A stretch of DNA of 64,000 nt from the NCBI RefSeq assembly GCF_000014965.1, contig NC_008554.1:248001-312000 (forward strand), written 5' to 3'. Of the stretch, positions 34,742 to 42,424 are shown one piece after another; positions within the stretch are counted from its first letter, which is position 1; every line of letters starts with the position of its first letter. The notes under the pieces are model-generated. The model worked only from the letters and a program-made list of their open reading frames with translations. It did no database searches and was not told the origin of the DNA. Made by a program: the position numbers and the translations under genes. Source of the stretch: Syntrophobacter fumaroxidans MPOB (GTDB lineage: Bacteria; Desulfobacterota; Syntrophobacteria; Syntrophobacterales; Syntrophobacteraceae).

Positions 34742-36157
34742 ATGGACGGCTTTCTCACCGCAGCGCAGTGGATCATTCCCATTGCAATGGTACCGGTCGC
34801 GGCTCACGGGCATTCGCCGGTCGGAGCCCTCGCGTGGCTTCTATTCATCTTCTTCAAGCCGTGGGCGGGTTTGATCCTCTACTTCCTGTTCGGCACCAAC
34901 CTGGTCATGAGGAGGCTCACCAAGAGCTACTGTCAGAGGCTCAGAGAGGTGCGGTCGTTTTCCGACCTGGCGATCATGGAACCTCACGTGTTCGGGCTTT
35001 CGTCGGAGCAGACGGAACACCGGCTGGCGAAGATGACGGAGCGGTTGGCGTGCATGCCCATTCTTCAGGGCAACGAGGTCGAGTTCATCGACAACGGTTT
35101 TGCGGTCATCGACCGGATGATCGCCGATATCGGGAAGGCGCGCGACCATGTGCACCTGCTGTTCTACATCTTCAACGACGATGAGGTCGGCCGGCGGGTT
35201 GCCGAAGCTCTTGCCGGAGCGGCCGCGCGGGGGGTGCCGTGTCGAGTGGTGGTGGACGCCTTCGGGTCGAGATCGCTGAACGGTTCGCTGGGCGAATGGA
35301 TGGTGAAGCGGGGGATCGATTTCCAGACCCTCATGTCGATCAATCCCTTCCGCAGGCACCTCACCCGCCTGGATCTGCGCAATCACAGGAAGCTCGCGGT
35401 GATCGACGGGACCATCGCCTACACGGGTTCCATGAATATCGAGACAAAAGACTACGATCAGGGGCGGGCCGAAGCCTGGCACGACCTGATGGTCCGCGTC
35501 ACGGGTCCGGTCGTCATGCAATTGCAGCTGGTGTTCGGCGAAGACTGGTACCTTGCGACCGATAAGCTGCTCGAGGGGCCGGGGATCTATCCCGTTCTCG
35601 ATCGGGGCGGAACCGTTCCCATGCAGGCCGTGCCCACCGGTCCCATGGACCCCACCACCGTGCTGCGGGATCTGCTCATTGCGGCAGTCAGCGGAGCACG
35701 CGAGAGGATCATCATCACTTCGCCGTACTTCATTCCGGACGAATCGCTTCGCGTCGCCCTCCATCTGGCTTCGTTGCGCGGGGTGAGCGTGGAACTCGTC
35801 ATCCCCTTCAATGCCGACCACCCGGTGGTGGGGGCAGTGGCCAGGGCTCATTTCGAGTGTCTCATCGACGGCGGCGTCAACATTTATTTCCACCGGGGAG
35901 TGCTGCACGCCAAGACCATGAGCGTCGACGATGAAGTGTCACTCGTGACGACGGCTAATTTCGATCGAAGATCGCTCTTTCTTCATTCCGAGCTGAGCCT
36001 TTTTCTCTACGGACGGGAAGTCACCGCCCGGTTGCGCGATCTGCAGTCGAAGTACATCGCGCATTCGGACAAGGTGGACCCGGCGCGATGGAAGCGAAGA
36101 TCGGTGATTCGCAGAAGCAGGGATGAAATTCTCAAATTGTTGAGCCCGGTGCTCTAG
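34742..36157 (+). CDS. cls: Cardiolipin synthase (phospholipase D family)
   Basis: Condenses phosphatidylglycerol to cardiolipin in the inner membrane. The 471-residue protein begins with two membrane helices (QWIIPIAMVPVAAHG.. and ALAWLLFIFFKPWAGLILYFLFG), normal for ClsA-type enzymes, and has two HKD catalytic motifs: NHRKLAVIDGTIAYTGS (about 214-230) and LHAKTMSVDDEVSLVTTANFD (about 387-407). ATG 34742 is chosen as the residue before the first helix; its ribosome site (GAGG 12 bases upstream) is weak. The UbiB-like gene follows after 59 bases. Confidence 0.92.
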   Translation: MDGFLTAAQWIIPIAMVPVAAHGHSPVGALAWLLFIFFKPWAGLILYFLFGTNLVMRRLTKSYCQRLREVRSFSDLAIMEPHVFGLSSEQTEHRLAKMTERLACMPILQGNEVEFIDNGFAVIDRMIADIGKARDHVHLLFYIFNDDEVGRRVAEALAGAAARGVPCRVVVDAFGSRSLNGSLGEWMVKRGIDFQTLMSINPFRRHLTRLDLRNHRKLAVIDGTIAYTGSMNIETKDYDQGRAEAWHDLMVRVTGPVVMQLQLVFGEDWYLATDKLLEGPGIYPVLDRGGTVPMQAVPTGPMDPTTVLRDLLIAAVSGARERIIITSPYFIPDESLRVALHLASLRGVSVELVIPFNADHPVVGAVARAHFECLIDGGVNIYFHRGVLHAKTMSVDDEVSLVTTANFDRRSLFLHSELSLFLYGREVTARLRDLQSKYIAHSDKVDPARWKRRSVIRRSRDEILKLLSPVL

Positions 36158-36216
36158 ACCTGTGGAACGGGGGAAGTCGTCCGCTCTCGACCGCGACCCC
36201 GGATAGGGACTGTCCC

Positions 36217-37914
36217 ATGACCATTTCCCTGAAACCGGAGCATTTGAAACGCTACAAGGACCTGGTTTGGCTCCTGGTGAAGTACGGGAGGTCGGACATC
36301 ATCAGCCAGGCCGGACTGGATACGATCATTCCGGAGCAGGAGCTGCCCTCGCCGGTAGTGAGCCCCAAGGTCGACGAACTGCCGCATGACCTCGAAAAAC
36401 TCGGTCCGACCTACATCAAGCTCGGCCAGTTCCTTTCCACGCGTTCGGACCTGCTGCCTCCCCAGTACCTCGAAGCGCTTTCCCGCCTGCAGGACAGCGC
36501 GGAACAGTTCCCATTCGAAAAGGTCGAGGAAATCCTCATCCTTGAGCTCGGGCAGCGGACGACCAGGGAGTTTGCTTCCTTCGATCCGGTTCCTCTCGCC
36601 GCCGCCTCCCTGGCCCAGGTGCACAGGGCCGTGCTGCGCGACGGCAGGCTGGTGGCGGTGAAAGTGCAGCGGCCCGGCATCAGGCGCCGCGTGATTCAAG
36701 ATCTGGAGGCGTTCGATGAGTTGGCGGAATTCCTCGAGCGGCACCTCTCCCTTGCCAAGCGGTTCATGCTCCAGGCAACGGTGGCCGAATTCCGCAAGGC
36801 CGTAATGCGGGAGCTCGATTTCCGGCAGGAGGCTCAGAACCTGATCGTCCTGGCCAGAAACCTGCGGGATTACGATCTCATTGTTGTGCCGACACCGATC
36901 GAAGAGTACAGCTCGACCCGTGTCCTCACGATGGACTACCTCGAAGGCCGCAAGCTGACAACCATCGGTTTCACCGAACCCCTGGCTGCGGAGCGTTCCA
37001 AGCTTGCCGACCACCTTTTCCGGGCCTATCTGCAACAGATTTTCCTGGACGGGTTCTACCATGCCGACCCGCACCCCGGGAACCTCTACCTCACCGGGGA
37101 CGGCAGACTGGCCCTGGTCGACCTGGGCATGGTCGCGCGCATCTCGGGCGCCAGCCAGCAAAAACTGCTGCGCATGATGGTCGCCATCGGGGAGGGACGC
37201 AGCGAGGAGGCGGCGGAGTTCGCCGTCGAGCTCGGGGAAAAGACGCTTCTGTTCGACGAGAAACGTTTCCGGAAGGAAATCAGCGACCTCATCATCAGGT
37301 ATCAGCGGGCCACGATCAAGGAAATCCAGGCGGGGAAAATCCTCCTGGAACTGCTCAAAGCCGCCGGCAACAGCGGAATCCGCTTCCCCTCGGAGTTCAC
37401 GATGCTCGGCAAGACACTCATGAACCTCGATGCCATCGGAAGGATACTCGACCCCTCCTACGACCCCAATGCCGCACTCAGGCGCTATTCCGGCCAACTG
37501 CTTCGGCAGCGGATTCGAAAAACCGTTTCCGCCGCCAATGTTTTCGAAATGCTGATCGATTCACAGGACTTTCTGCGGCTGTTGCCCAAGAGGATCGGCA
37601 AAATCATCGACCTGGTGGCTGAGAACCGGGTCAGGATGCAGGCCAACGTGATCGACGAAAAATATCTCATGACGGGACTGCAAAAGATCGCCAACCGCCT
37701 GACCCTCGGGCTCATCCTGGCCGCTCTCATCGTGGGAGCCGCGCTGATGATGCGCATTCGCACGGAGTTCACCCTCTTCGGATATCCCGGCATTCCGATC
37801 CTGTTCTTTCTCGTTGCCGTTATAGGCAGCCTGGCACTGGTATTCTCGATTGTCATCCACGACGAACGGGTAAGAAGAATGAAGCGGCCGCGCGACGAAG
37901 ACGGCGAAAAATGA
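36217..37914 (+). CDS. ubiB: ABC1/UbiB-family atypical kinase-like protein
   Basis: A 565-residue protein kinase-like ATPase that supports prenyl-quinone biosynthesis or lipid homeostasis in the inner membrane. Family marks: KxGQ motif [11 protein letters not shown] (about 65-75), the alanine-rich loop [13 protein letters not shown] (about 126-138), [21 protein letters not shown] (about 281-292) and VDLGMVAR (about 300). Two membrane helices lie near the C-terminus ([18 protein letters not shown] and [18 protein letters not shown]), as in UbiB. In an anaerobe, a menaquinone or lipid role is plausible but inferred. It lies just after the cardiolipin synthase gene, suggesting a membrane-lipid operon. 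Confidence 0.92.
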   Translation: MTISLKPEHLKRYKDLVWLLVKYGRSDIISQAGLDTIIPEQELPSPVVSPKVDELPHDLEKLGPTYIKLGQFLSTRSDLLPPQYLEALSRLQDSAEQFPFEKVEEILILELGQRTTREFASFDPVPLAAASLAQVHRAVLRDGRLVAVKVQRPGIRRRVIQDLEAFDELAEFLERHLSLAKRFMLQATVAEFRKAVMRELDFRQEAQNLIVLARNLRDYDLIVVPTPIEEYSSTRVLTMDYLEGRKLTTIGFTEPLAAERSKLADHLFRAYLQQIFLDGFYHADPHPGNLYLTGDGRLALVDLGMVARISGASQQKLLRMMVAIGEGRSEEAAEFAVELGEKTLLFDEKRFRKEISDLIIRYQRATIKEIQAGKILLELLKAAGNSGIRFPSEFTMLGKTLMNLDAIGRILDPSYDPNAALRRYSGQLLRQRIRKTVSAANVFEMLIDSQDFLRLLPKRIGKIIDLVAENRVRMQANVIDEKYLMTGLQKIANRLTLGLILAALIVGAALMMRIRTEFTLFGYPGIPILFFLVAVIGSLALVFSIVIHDERVRRMKRPRDEDGEK

Positions 37915-38139
37915 AGGCACGGCTCCTGCCCGCTGGAAGAACCGCGCACGGGAACCTGCACGCTCGGCGGTCGGAATCCGCGGGGCCGGATCAACATTCC
38001 CGCCGCTGCGTGCGGCATGACGCCCCGATGTTCCAACCCGGGGGAAGATGATGTGGCGCCGTGTCCCGGATTCGGGCCGGGGCTGAGGGCCGAACGGTGA
38101 GCAGAGCTTCTCGGCCTGAAGTGGAACGCTCGGGGAACG

Positions 38140-38481
38140 TCAACTTCCCTCGGCTTTCGGCTCATCCGCTTCTTTGGTGTCTGCCGTCATGCCGAGCCGC
38201 TGTTCGAGTGCTTCGACCCTGGCCGTGAGGTCCTGGAATTCCTTTCTCCTGACGAAGTCCACGGCGTTCACCAATTTCTTGACGGTTTCCTGGGTCTTTG
38301 CGTTGATCTCGTCCCACTGGCGCTGGCCGCTCTTGACGAGGTCGTCGGCCAGCTTGTCGGCCTCTTCGGTCGAAAGCCTCCCCTCCTCGACCAGCATGCG
38401 GGTGAATTCCTGCACCTTCTCCTTGGTCAGAACCACAACGCCAAGACCCGCCAGGAAACTCTTTCTGATCAATTCGAACAT
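38140..38481 (-). CDS. Phasin-family protein
   Basis: A 113-residue, mostly helical protein of the phasin/PHA-granule regulator type (PhaF/PhaI-like). It begins MFELIRKSFLAGLGVVVLTKEKVQEF, then the typical helix RMLVEEGRLSTEEADKLADD, and ends in a heptad-like coiled coil (FQDLTARVEALEQRLG) with an acidic tail. Many anaerobes carry such proteins without polyhydroxyalkanoate genes, so granule binding is not certain. GGAGA lies about 9 bases before ATG 38481; GTG 38484 is an equal alternative. Convergent with ubiB across a 225-bp gap in which I see no feature. Confidence 0.82.
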   Translation of the reverse strand: MFELIRKSFLAGLGVVVLTKEKVQEFTRMLVEEGRLSTEEADKLADDLVKSGQRQWDEINAKTQETVKKLVNAVDFVRRKEFQDLTARVEALEQRLGMTADTKEADEPKAEGS

Positions 38482-38841
38482 CACTCAAATCTCCTTTCAT
38501 CAGTCAAGACAGGGTAAAGACCACGGCGGTTGCCGGCGTGCCTTCCGTTTTCTTCCCGTACGGAAGTCACCCTTGAAATAGAATAGCAACCGATCGAAAC
38601 CATGGCAACCGAATTACAGGCGCAGCCGCATCTCCCGGGGGAAACGGCTTCGCCGGAAAGGATTCTTTACAGCAGACGGCGATCCGTTCTAAATAGGGAA
38701 TGGCCGAGCGGGCGGGCGTTCATGCCGCCATGGGGACAGCCGGCCATCCTTGGGAGCGGCGGCCGCAAAACCTTGACACGCCGGCGTGCCGCATGTCCGG
38801 CTCACCCTTTCCAGGGGGCGACGGCCGGAAGGATCGACCCT

Positions 38842-39123
38842 ATGAAGACCGTTCGTCAGGAGATGATCGAAGAGCTTGTCAAAGGAGAGCAAACCGCGCT
38901 GGGTCTTTCGAAGAGCCTGCGCAGGAGCGAGAAGGATATTTACGAGCACCTGGAGCACATCAGCCGTTCCTTGACATCGCAAGGCAAACGGCTCACCATC
39001 GTGCCCGCGAGGTGCCTGGAATGCGGATACCTCTTCGAGAGCAGAAATCGATTCACCAGCCCGGGGCGCTGTCCCAGGTGCAAGGGGACGCACATCGAGG
39101 ATCCCAGATATCGAATCGAGTGA
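38842..39123 (+). CDS. HTH plus zinc-ribbon predicted transcriptional regulator (COG3357-like)
   Basis: A 93-residue cytoplasmic protein. Residues 1-50 form a winged-helix-like segment (TVRQEMIEELVKGEQTALGL, SLRRSEKDIYEHLEHISRSL) and the rest is a zinc ribbon with ARCLECGYLFESRN and GRCPRCKGTHI. This matches the small HTH/zinc-ribbon proteins found mainly in archaea and deltaproteobacteria, predicted but not shown to regulate transcription. ATG 38842 begins the HTH; the frame is open far upstream (to 38602) but that part has no protein-like character. It precedes the DUF362 gene by 139 bases. Confidence 0.82.
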   Translation: MKTVRQEMIEELVKGEQTALGLSKSLRRSEKDIYEHLEHISRSLTSQGKRLTIVPARCLECGYLFESRNRFTSPGRCPRCKGTHIEDPRYRIE

Positions 39124-39238
39124 CGCGGGTTTCACCCCCCTGAGCTCAAGGGTGCCCGCGGGGAACGACGTTTCGATGAGAATACCCTCGGGGCGAGAGG
39201 GCTTAATCCTTTGTCGTGAGCCTGCGGCTCATGGAATA

Positions 39239-39265
39239 TGTGAAAAGTGTAGGTTTGACCCCATG
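39239..39265 (+). repeat. 27-nt exact repeat, copy 2, ending in a start codon
   Basis: Identical to 18543-18569, base for base, and again ends with the ATG of the following gene. The DNA on either side of the two copies is unrelated. Confidence 0.85.
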
Positions 39266-40366
39266 ACGAAAGTGATCCTGGAACGAGCGTCGTACGAATA
39301 CGGCAGTCTCAGAACCCACATTTTTTCGATGTTGGAATCATGCGGAATTTCAGTGGGCGAGGGGCGCAAAGTGCTGCTCAAGCCGAACCTGCTCGCGCCC
39401 GCATCCCCGGAAAAAGCGATGTTGACGCACCCCCTCGTGGTCAGGGTCGCGGCGGAGTACGTGCTGGAAAAGGGAGGCGTCGTTCAATTGTCGGACAGCC
39501 CCGCGATGGGCGGTTTCGACAAAGTCCTGAGGGAAAGCGGCATTAAGGATGCCCTGGCGGGTCTCCCCGTGGAGTTCAAGGAATTTCGGGACAGTGTCCC
39601 CGTGGAGGTCGGTCCCCCCTTCAATCGACTGGAACTTGCGGCGGACGCCCTCGATGCGGACGTCCTGATCAATCTTCCCAAGCTCAAAACGCACGGTCAG
39701 ATGCTTCTCACTCTCGGCGTGAAGAACCTCTTCGGATGCGTCGTCGGTTTGAGAAAACCCCAGTGGCACCTTCGGACGGGAGTCGACCGGGAGATGTTTG
39801 CCGCCCTGCTGGTGACGATTTACAGGAAACTCATGCCTTCCGTCACGATTTTGGACGGCATCCTGGCCATGGAGGGCAACGGCCCGGGGCGTGGCGGAAA
39901 ACCGAAGGAACTGGGGTTGTTGATGGCGAGCACGGATGCGATTGCCGTCGACATGACGGTGTGTGAAATGCTGGGCCTCCCCGCGGACGCATTGTTCACC
40001 AACGCCGCCGCCGCGCGGGCGGGCATCGCTCCGGCGCGGATCGACGTGCGGGGTGACAAGTTCCGCATTCAGGGCTTCCAGCTTCCGAAAATGACCCCCC
40101 TGGTCTTCGGGCCGAAGTTCACTCATAAACTCATGAGAAAATTCCTCGTCCAAAGACCCCAGGCGGATCCGCTCCTGTGCAAGGCATGCGGGGACTGCCG
40201 CAAGTACTGCCCGGCCGGCGCGATCACCCAGGCCGGCTCGAAAATCGAATTCGATTACGATCGCTGCATCCGGTGCTACTGCTGCATCGAAGTGTGCCCG
40301 CACGGAGCGCTCCGAGCGGTGGAGCCCTATCCCGGGCGCCTGTTCAACCGGATCATACGGCGCTGA
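39263..40366 (+). CDS. DUF362 protein with C-terminal 2[4Fe-4S] ferredoxin domain
   Basis: A 367-residue iron-sulfur protein of the DUF362 family, common in strict anaerobes; biochemical role unknown. The DUF362 domain covers about 1-270: VLLKPNLLAPASPEKAMLTHP, VVQLSDSPAMGGFDKVL, DVLINLPKLKTHGQMLLTLGVKNLFG and NGPGRGGKPKELGLLMAS. The last ~60 residues hold two ferredoxin clusters, CKACGDCRKYCPAGAI (about 306-321) and CIRCYCCIEVCPHGAL (about 335-350). It is probably soluble and involved in electron transfer or metal-centre repair, by inference. The start ATG is the last part of the 27-nt repeat; a longer frame to 39152 is open but unlike relatives. Confidence 0.9.
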   Translation: MTKVILERASYEYGSLRTHIFSMLESCGISVGEGRKVLLKPNLLAPASPEKAMLTHPLVVRVAAEYVLEKGGVVQLSDSPAMGGFDKVLRESGIKDALAGLPVEFKEFRDSVPVEVGPPFNRLELAADALDADVLINLPKLKTHGQMLLTLGVKNLFGCVVGLRKPQWHLRTGVDREMFAALLVTIYRKLMPSVTILDGILAMEGNGPGRGGKPKELGLLMASTDAIAVDMTVCEMLGLPADALFTNAAAARAGIAPARIDVRGDKFRIQGFQLPKMTPLVFGPKFTHKLMRKFLVQRPQADPLLCKACGDCRKYCPAGAITQAGSKIEFDYDRCIRCYCCIEVCPHGALRAVEPYPGRLFNRIIRR

Positions 40367-40376
40367 CCCTTCGGCC

Positions 40377-40477
40377 GGGCCAAGCCCCGGGTCCAGACTG
40401 ACGAGCGGGTCCTTTCGGACGGAAGCGAAAGCCCGCGCCTTGGGGGGGCCAAACCCCGGGTTCAGACTGACGAGCGG
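40377..40477. repeat. Two 32-bp direct repeats between convergent genes
   Basis: Copies at 40377-40408 and 40446-40477 differ at 2 of 32 positions; both contain CCCCGGGT, CAGACTGACGAGCGG. They fill most of the 114-bp gap between the converging DUF362 and DUF2233 genes. Each copy could form a weak hairpin; no clear poly-T terminator is seen. Confidence 0.6.
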
Positions 40478-40480
40478 AGG

Positions 40481-41392
40481 TCAGGGAGTCTTCTTGACGA
40501 TGCCGATCACGTTCGGGACGGGCAGTGGAATCTGGATGGAGCTGTTTTGTTCCAAGGCGGGCTCCCAGCTTCCGTATCGTTCCAGGGTGGTTTTCCCCGT
40601 GGAGAGATAGAGCGATGCCTGAGGGCCTCCCTCGAGGTACATCGCCCTCTGCAGCGAAAGCGGGAGGGTCAGCAGGACTTCGATGAAATCGTGGACCGTT
40701 ATCGGGGAACGGCAAAACAGCAGCAAAACCTTGCCGGTTTCATCGGTCCCGATCGCAACGGTACTCCATCTGCCGGCCTGCTGCCGCCAGACGTTTTTCC
40801 GATCGCACGAGATCATCCGGATGCTCTGCACGAAGGTCCGGTATTTCTGACGCAGGCTGTTGAAATCCTGGCATTCCCTGTCGATGATCTGAACTTCCGG
40901 AACGTCCGGACCGGACGGATTGAACGCCAGCACGGTCTTGTCCCTGCCCAGTCGGGGGTTGTTCACGTGGTCGAAATTCTTCATATAGCCCACGCTGGCC
41001 AGTCCATCCTCCTGGTACATCCCCGCGTTGACCGCGGCAATCAGGTTGAACTGCCGGCTCCATTCCCGCGCGGTCATCTTTTCGCGGGTGTTCTCGGAGG
41101 CGTTGATCAGCTTGAATGCATAGTATCGCGGGTCGATCCGGACCACGGTGATCCTGTATTCGAGCTCATCGGAAGACGATGAGGAAAACTCCGCGACCCC
41201 CAGACCTTCATCGAGGACTTTCCACGGGTCTTTCTCGTCGCTTGCCCACGCGGGGAATACACAGGTGAACAGCAGGAAAGAAACGAGGAGCAGGAAACTT
41301 GTCCGAGACCGGGGCGAAGTTGCCGTTCCCGGTCGCGCGGGGAGCAATTCCGGCTTTCGGTCATAACCTTTGGAAAACCTCATCGAGACCAT
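40481..41392 (-). CDS. Exported phosphodiester glycosidase-like protein (DUF2233/NAGPA)
   Basis: A 303-residue secreted protein of the DUF2233 (phosphodiester glycosidase, NAGPA-like) family. A signal peptide is visible (RTSFLLLVSFLLFTCVFPAWA, cleavage before SDEK). Family blocks are ITVVRIDPRYYAFKLI, NLIAAVNAGMYQEDGLASVGYM, LAFNPSG, QSIRMISCD, STVAIGTDETGKVLLLF and MYLEGGPQASLYL, where NAGM and EGGP are the conserved site residues. The fold cleaves sugar-phosphate diesters; the actual substrate is unknown. Start at ATG 41392, or the in-frame ATG at 41383, which has AGGA at better spacing. Confidence 0.87.
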   Translation of the reverse strand: MVSMRFSKGYDRKPELLPARPGTATSPRSRTSFLLLVSFLLFTCVFPAWASDEKDPWKVLDEGLGVAEFSSSSSDELEYRITVVRIDPRYYAFKLINASENTREKMTAREWSRQFNLIAAVNAGMYQEDGLASVGYMKNFDHVNNPRLGRDKTVLAFNPSGPDVPEVQIIDRECQDFNSLRQKYRTFVQSIRMISCDRKNVWRQQAGRWSTVAIGTDETGKVLLLFCRSPITVHDFIEVLLTLPLSLQRAMYLEGGPQASLYLSTGKTTLERYGSWEPALEQNSSIQIPLPVPNVIGIVKKTP

Positions 41393-41786
41393 CCTGTCCG
41401 CTAAGGTTCCCGGGCAGTTTCCACGCGGCGGCCCCTTGCGGCCGCATCACGAAATGAAGCGAATGAGGATAAAACTTTCCGCCGCTCATTTTCCACTCGT
41501 GGGTCTTTTCTGTAAAGCCAAAAGAGCATGAATCGGCGTGCGCTCTCCATTCGGCCGAATCCTCGCGCCTTCTTCGAGCTGATCCGCATGAGGGCGGCTT
41601 CCCGTCATCGGGCGCCCCGTTTTTGACTCTCATGACCGACCGGCCCCTCATGTGCGGGCTTGCTCGGCGTAGAGATCGCCTCCATAATGTGCTTTGCCCC
41701 GACCGGCTCCTCTTGTGAGGGCTACCCCGGAGCGCGGCCGACCCCTGTCTGACCGATGTAACCCCGGACAACGAGCCGTCCGCCGG
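41393..41786. other. Intergenic region without recognised features
   Basis: About 390 bases. A GCGGCC..GGCCGC palindrome around 41430-41446 is the only structure noted. Open frames here lack ribosome sites. Confidence 0.4.
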
Positions 41787-41954
41787 TCACGTCACCGGGG
41801 GTTTTCTGCCCGAGAGCAGTGAAACGAGAAAGAACACGAGAAACAGGATGAACAGGACTTGCGCGATCCATGCCTGCGCGCCGATAATCCCGCCGAATCC
41901 CAGTACGCCGGCTGCAATAGCCACTGCCAGGAATATCAAAGCCCATGCAATCAT
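41787..41954 (-). CDS. Small membrane protein, DUF1328/YtjA family
   Basis: A 55-residue membrane protein of the DUF1328 family. It has two hydrophobic helices separated by a glycine-rich turn: [18 protein letters not shown] and [17 protein letters not shown], with the usual start MIAWALIFL. Function is unknown; relatives are stress-associated inner-membrane proteins. ATG 41954 has AAGGGGTG about 8 bases upstream. The longer frame to 42029 adds a basic, unconserved leader. Confidence 0.88.
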   Translation of the reverse strand: MIAWALIFLAVAIAAGVLGFGGIIGAQAWIAQVLFILFLVFFLVSLLSGRKPPVT

Positions 41955-42101
41955 AGGAAACACCCCTTTCTTCACTTCTTTGCGCGGAAGGCCCGACGCC
42001 TTCCGGCGATATTGAAACCAACGAGTCACATTGAAAGTAATGATTCTTGTATGTGGTGCAACATATTGTATTGCCGATTGAACTTTTTTTATACAGGGTC
42101 A

Positions 42102-42249
42102 CGTTTAAGACGGGTACAGTGGGCGGGAGGGCATAAAGCCCGCCCGCGTTAGGTCCGGCTACGTCTGAGGGGCCCATCGGCCCGTAGGGGCGGGCTTTAT
42201 GCCCGCCCGCGTTTCCTCCCGCTGGGCAGCTGTTGTGTGATCTTGATCG
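42102..42249. repeat. Inverted-end repeat element, copy B, with internal hairpin
   Basis: A 148-bp element from CGTTTAAGAC (42102-42111) to GATCTTGATCG (42239-42249). Inside, GGGCATAAAGCCCGCCC (42130-42146) and its inverse GGGCGGGCTTTATGCCC (42189-42206) form a long perfect hairpin. Related ends occur at 19658, 31638 and, as a fragment, 8202. It occupies part of the 470-bp gap between the DUF1328 gene and the next gene; nothing else is seen there. Confidence 0.68.
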
Positions 42250-42424
42250 CAAGTTCGTGTCGCAGACGGTGTGCTGTGTCCCCATGCGCGGGGAAAAGGG
42301 GAGAATGCAGGAAAACGCGGTCAAATGAGCGAAGCTGTGTCCCCGGGAGAGGAGGGAGCCCGACGTGAGTAGGCCATGCGCCGGTCGGCGCCGGCCTTGC
42401 TCGAAAAGCGGGCAAAGCCCGGCG

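Noticed and set aside
38770-38800. TTGACA at 38774 as a promoter for the HTH/zinc-ribbon gene
   Set aside because: No acceptable -10 box 15-19 bases downstream; the region is too GC-rich.
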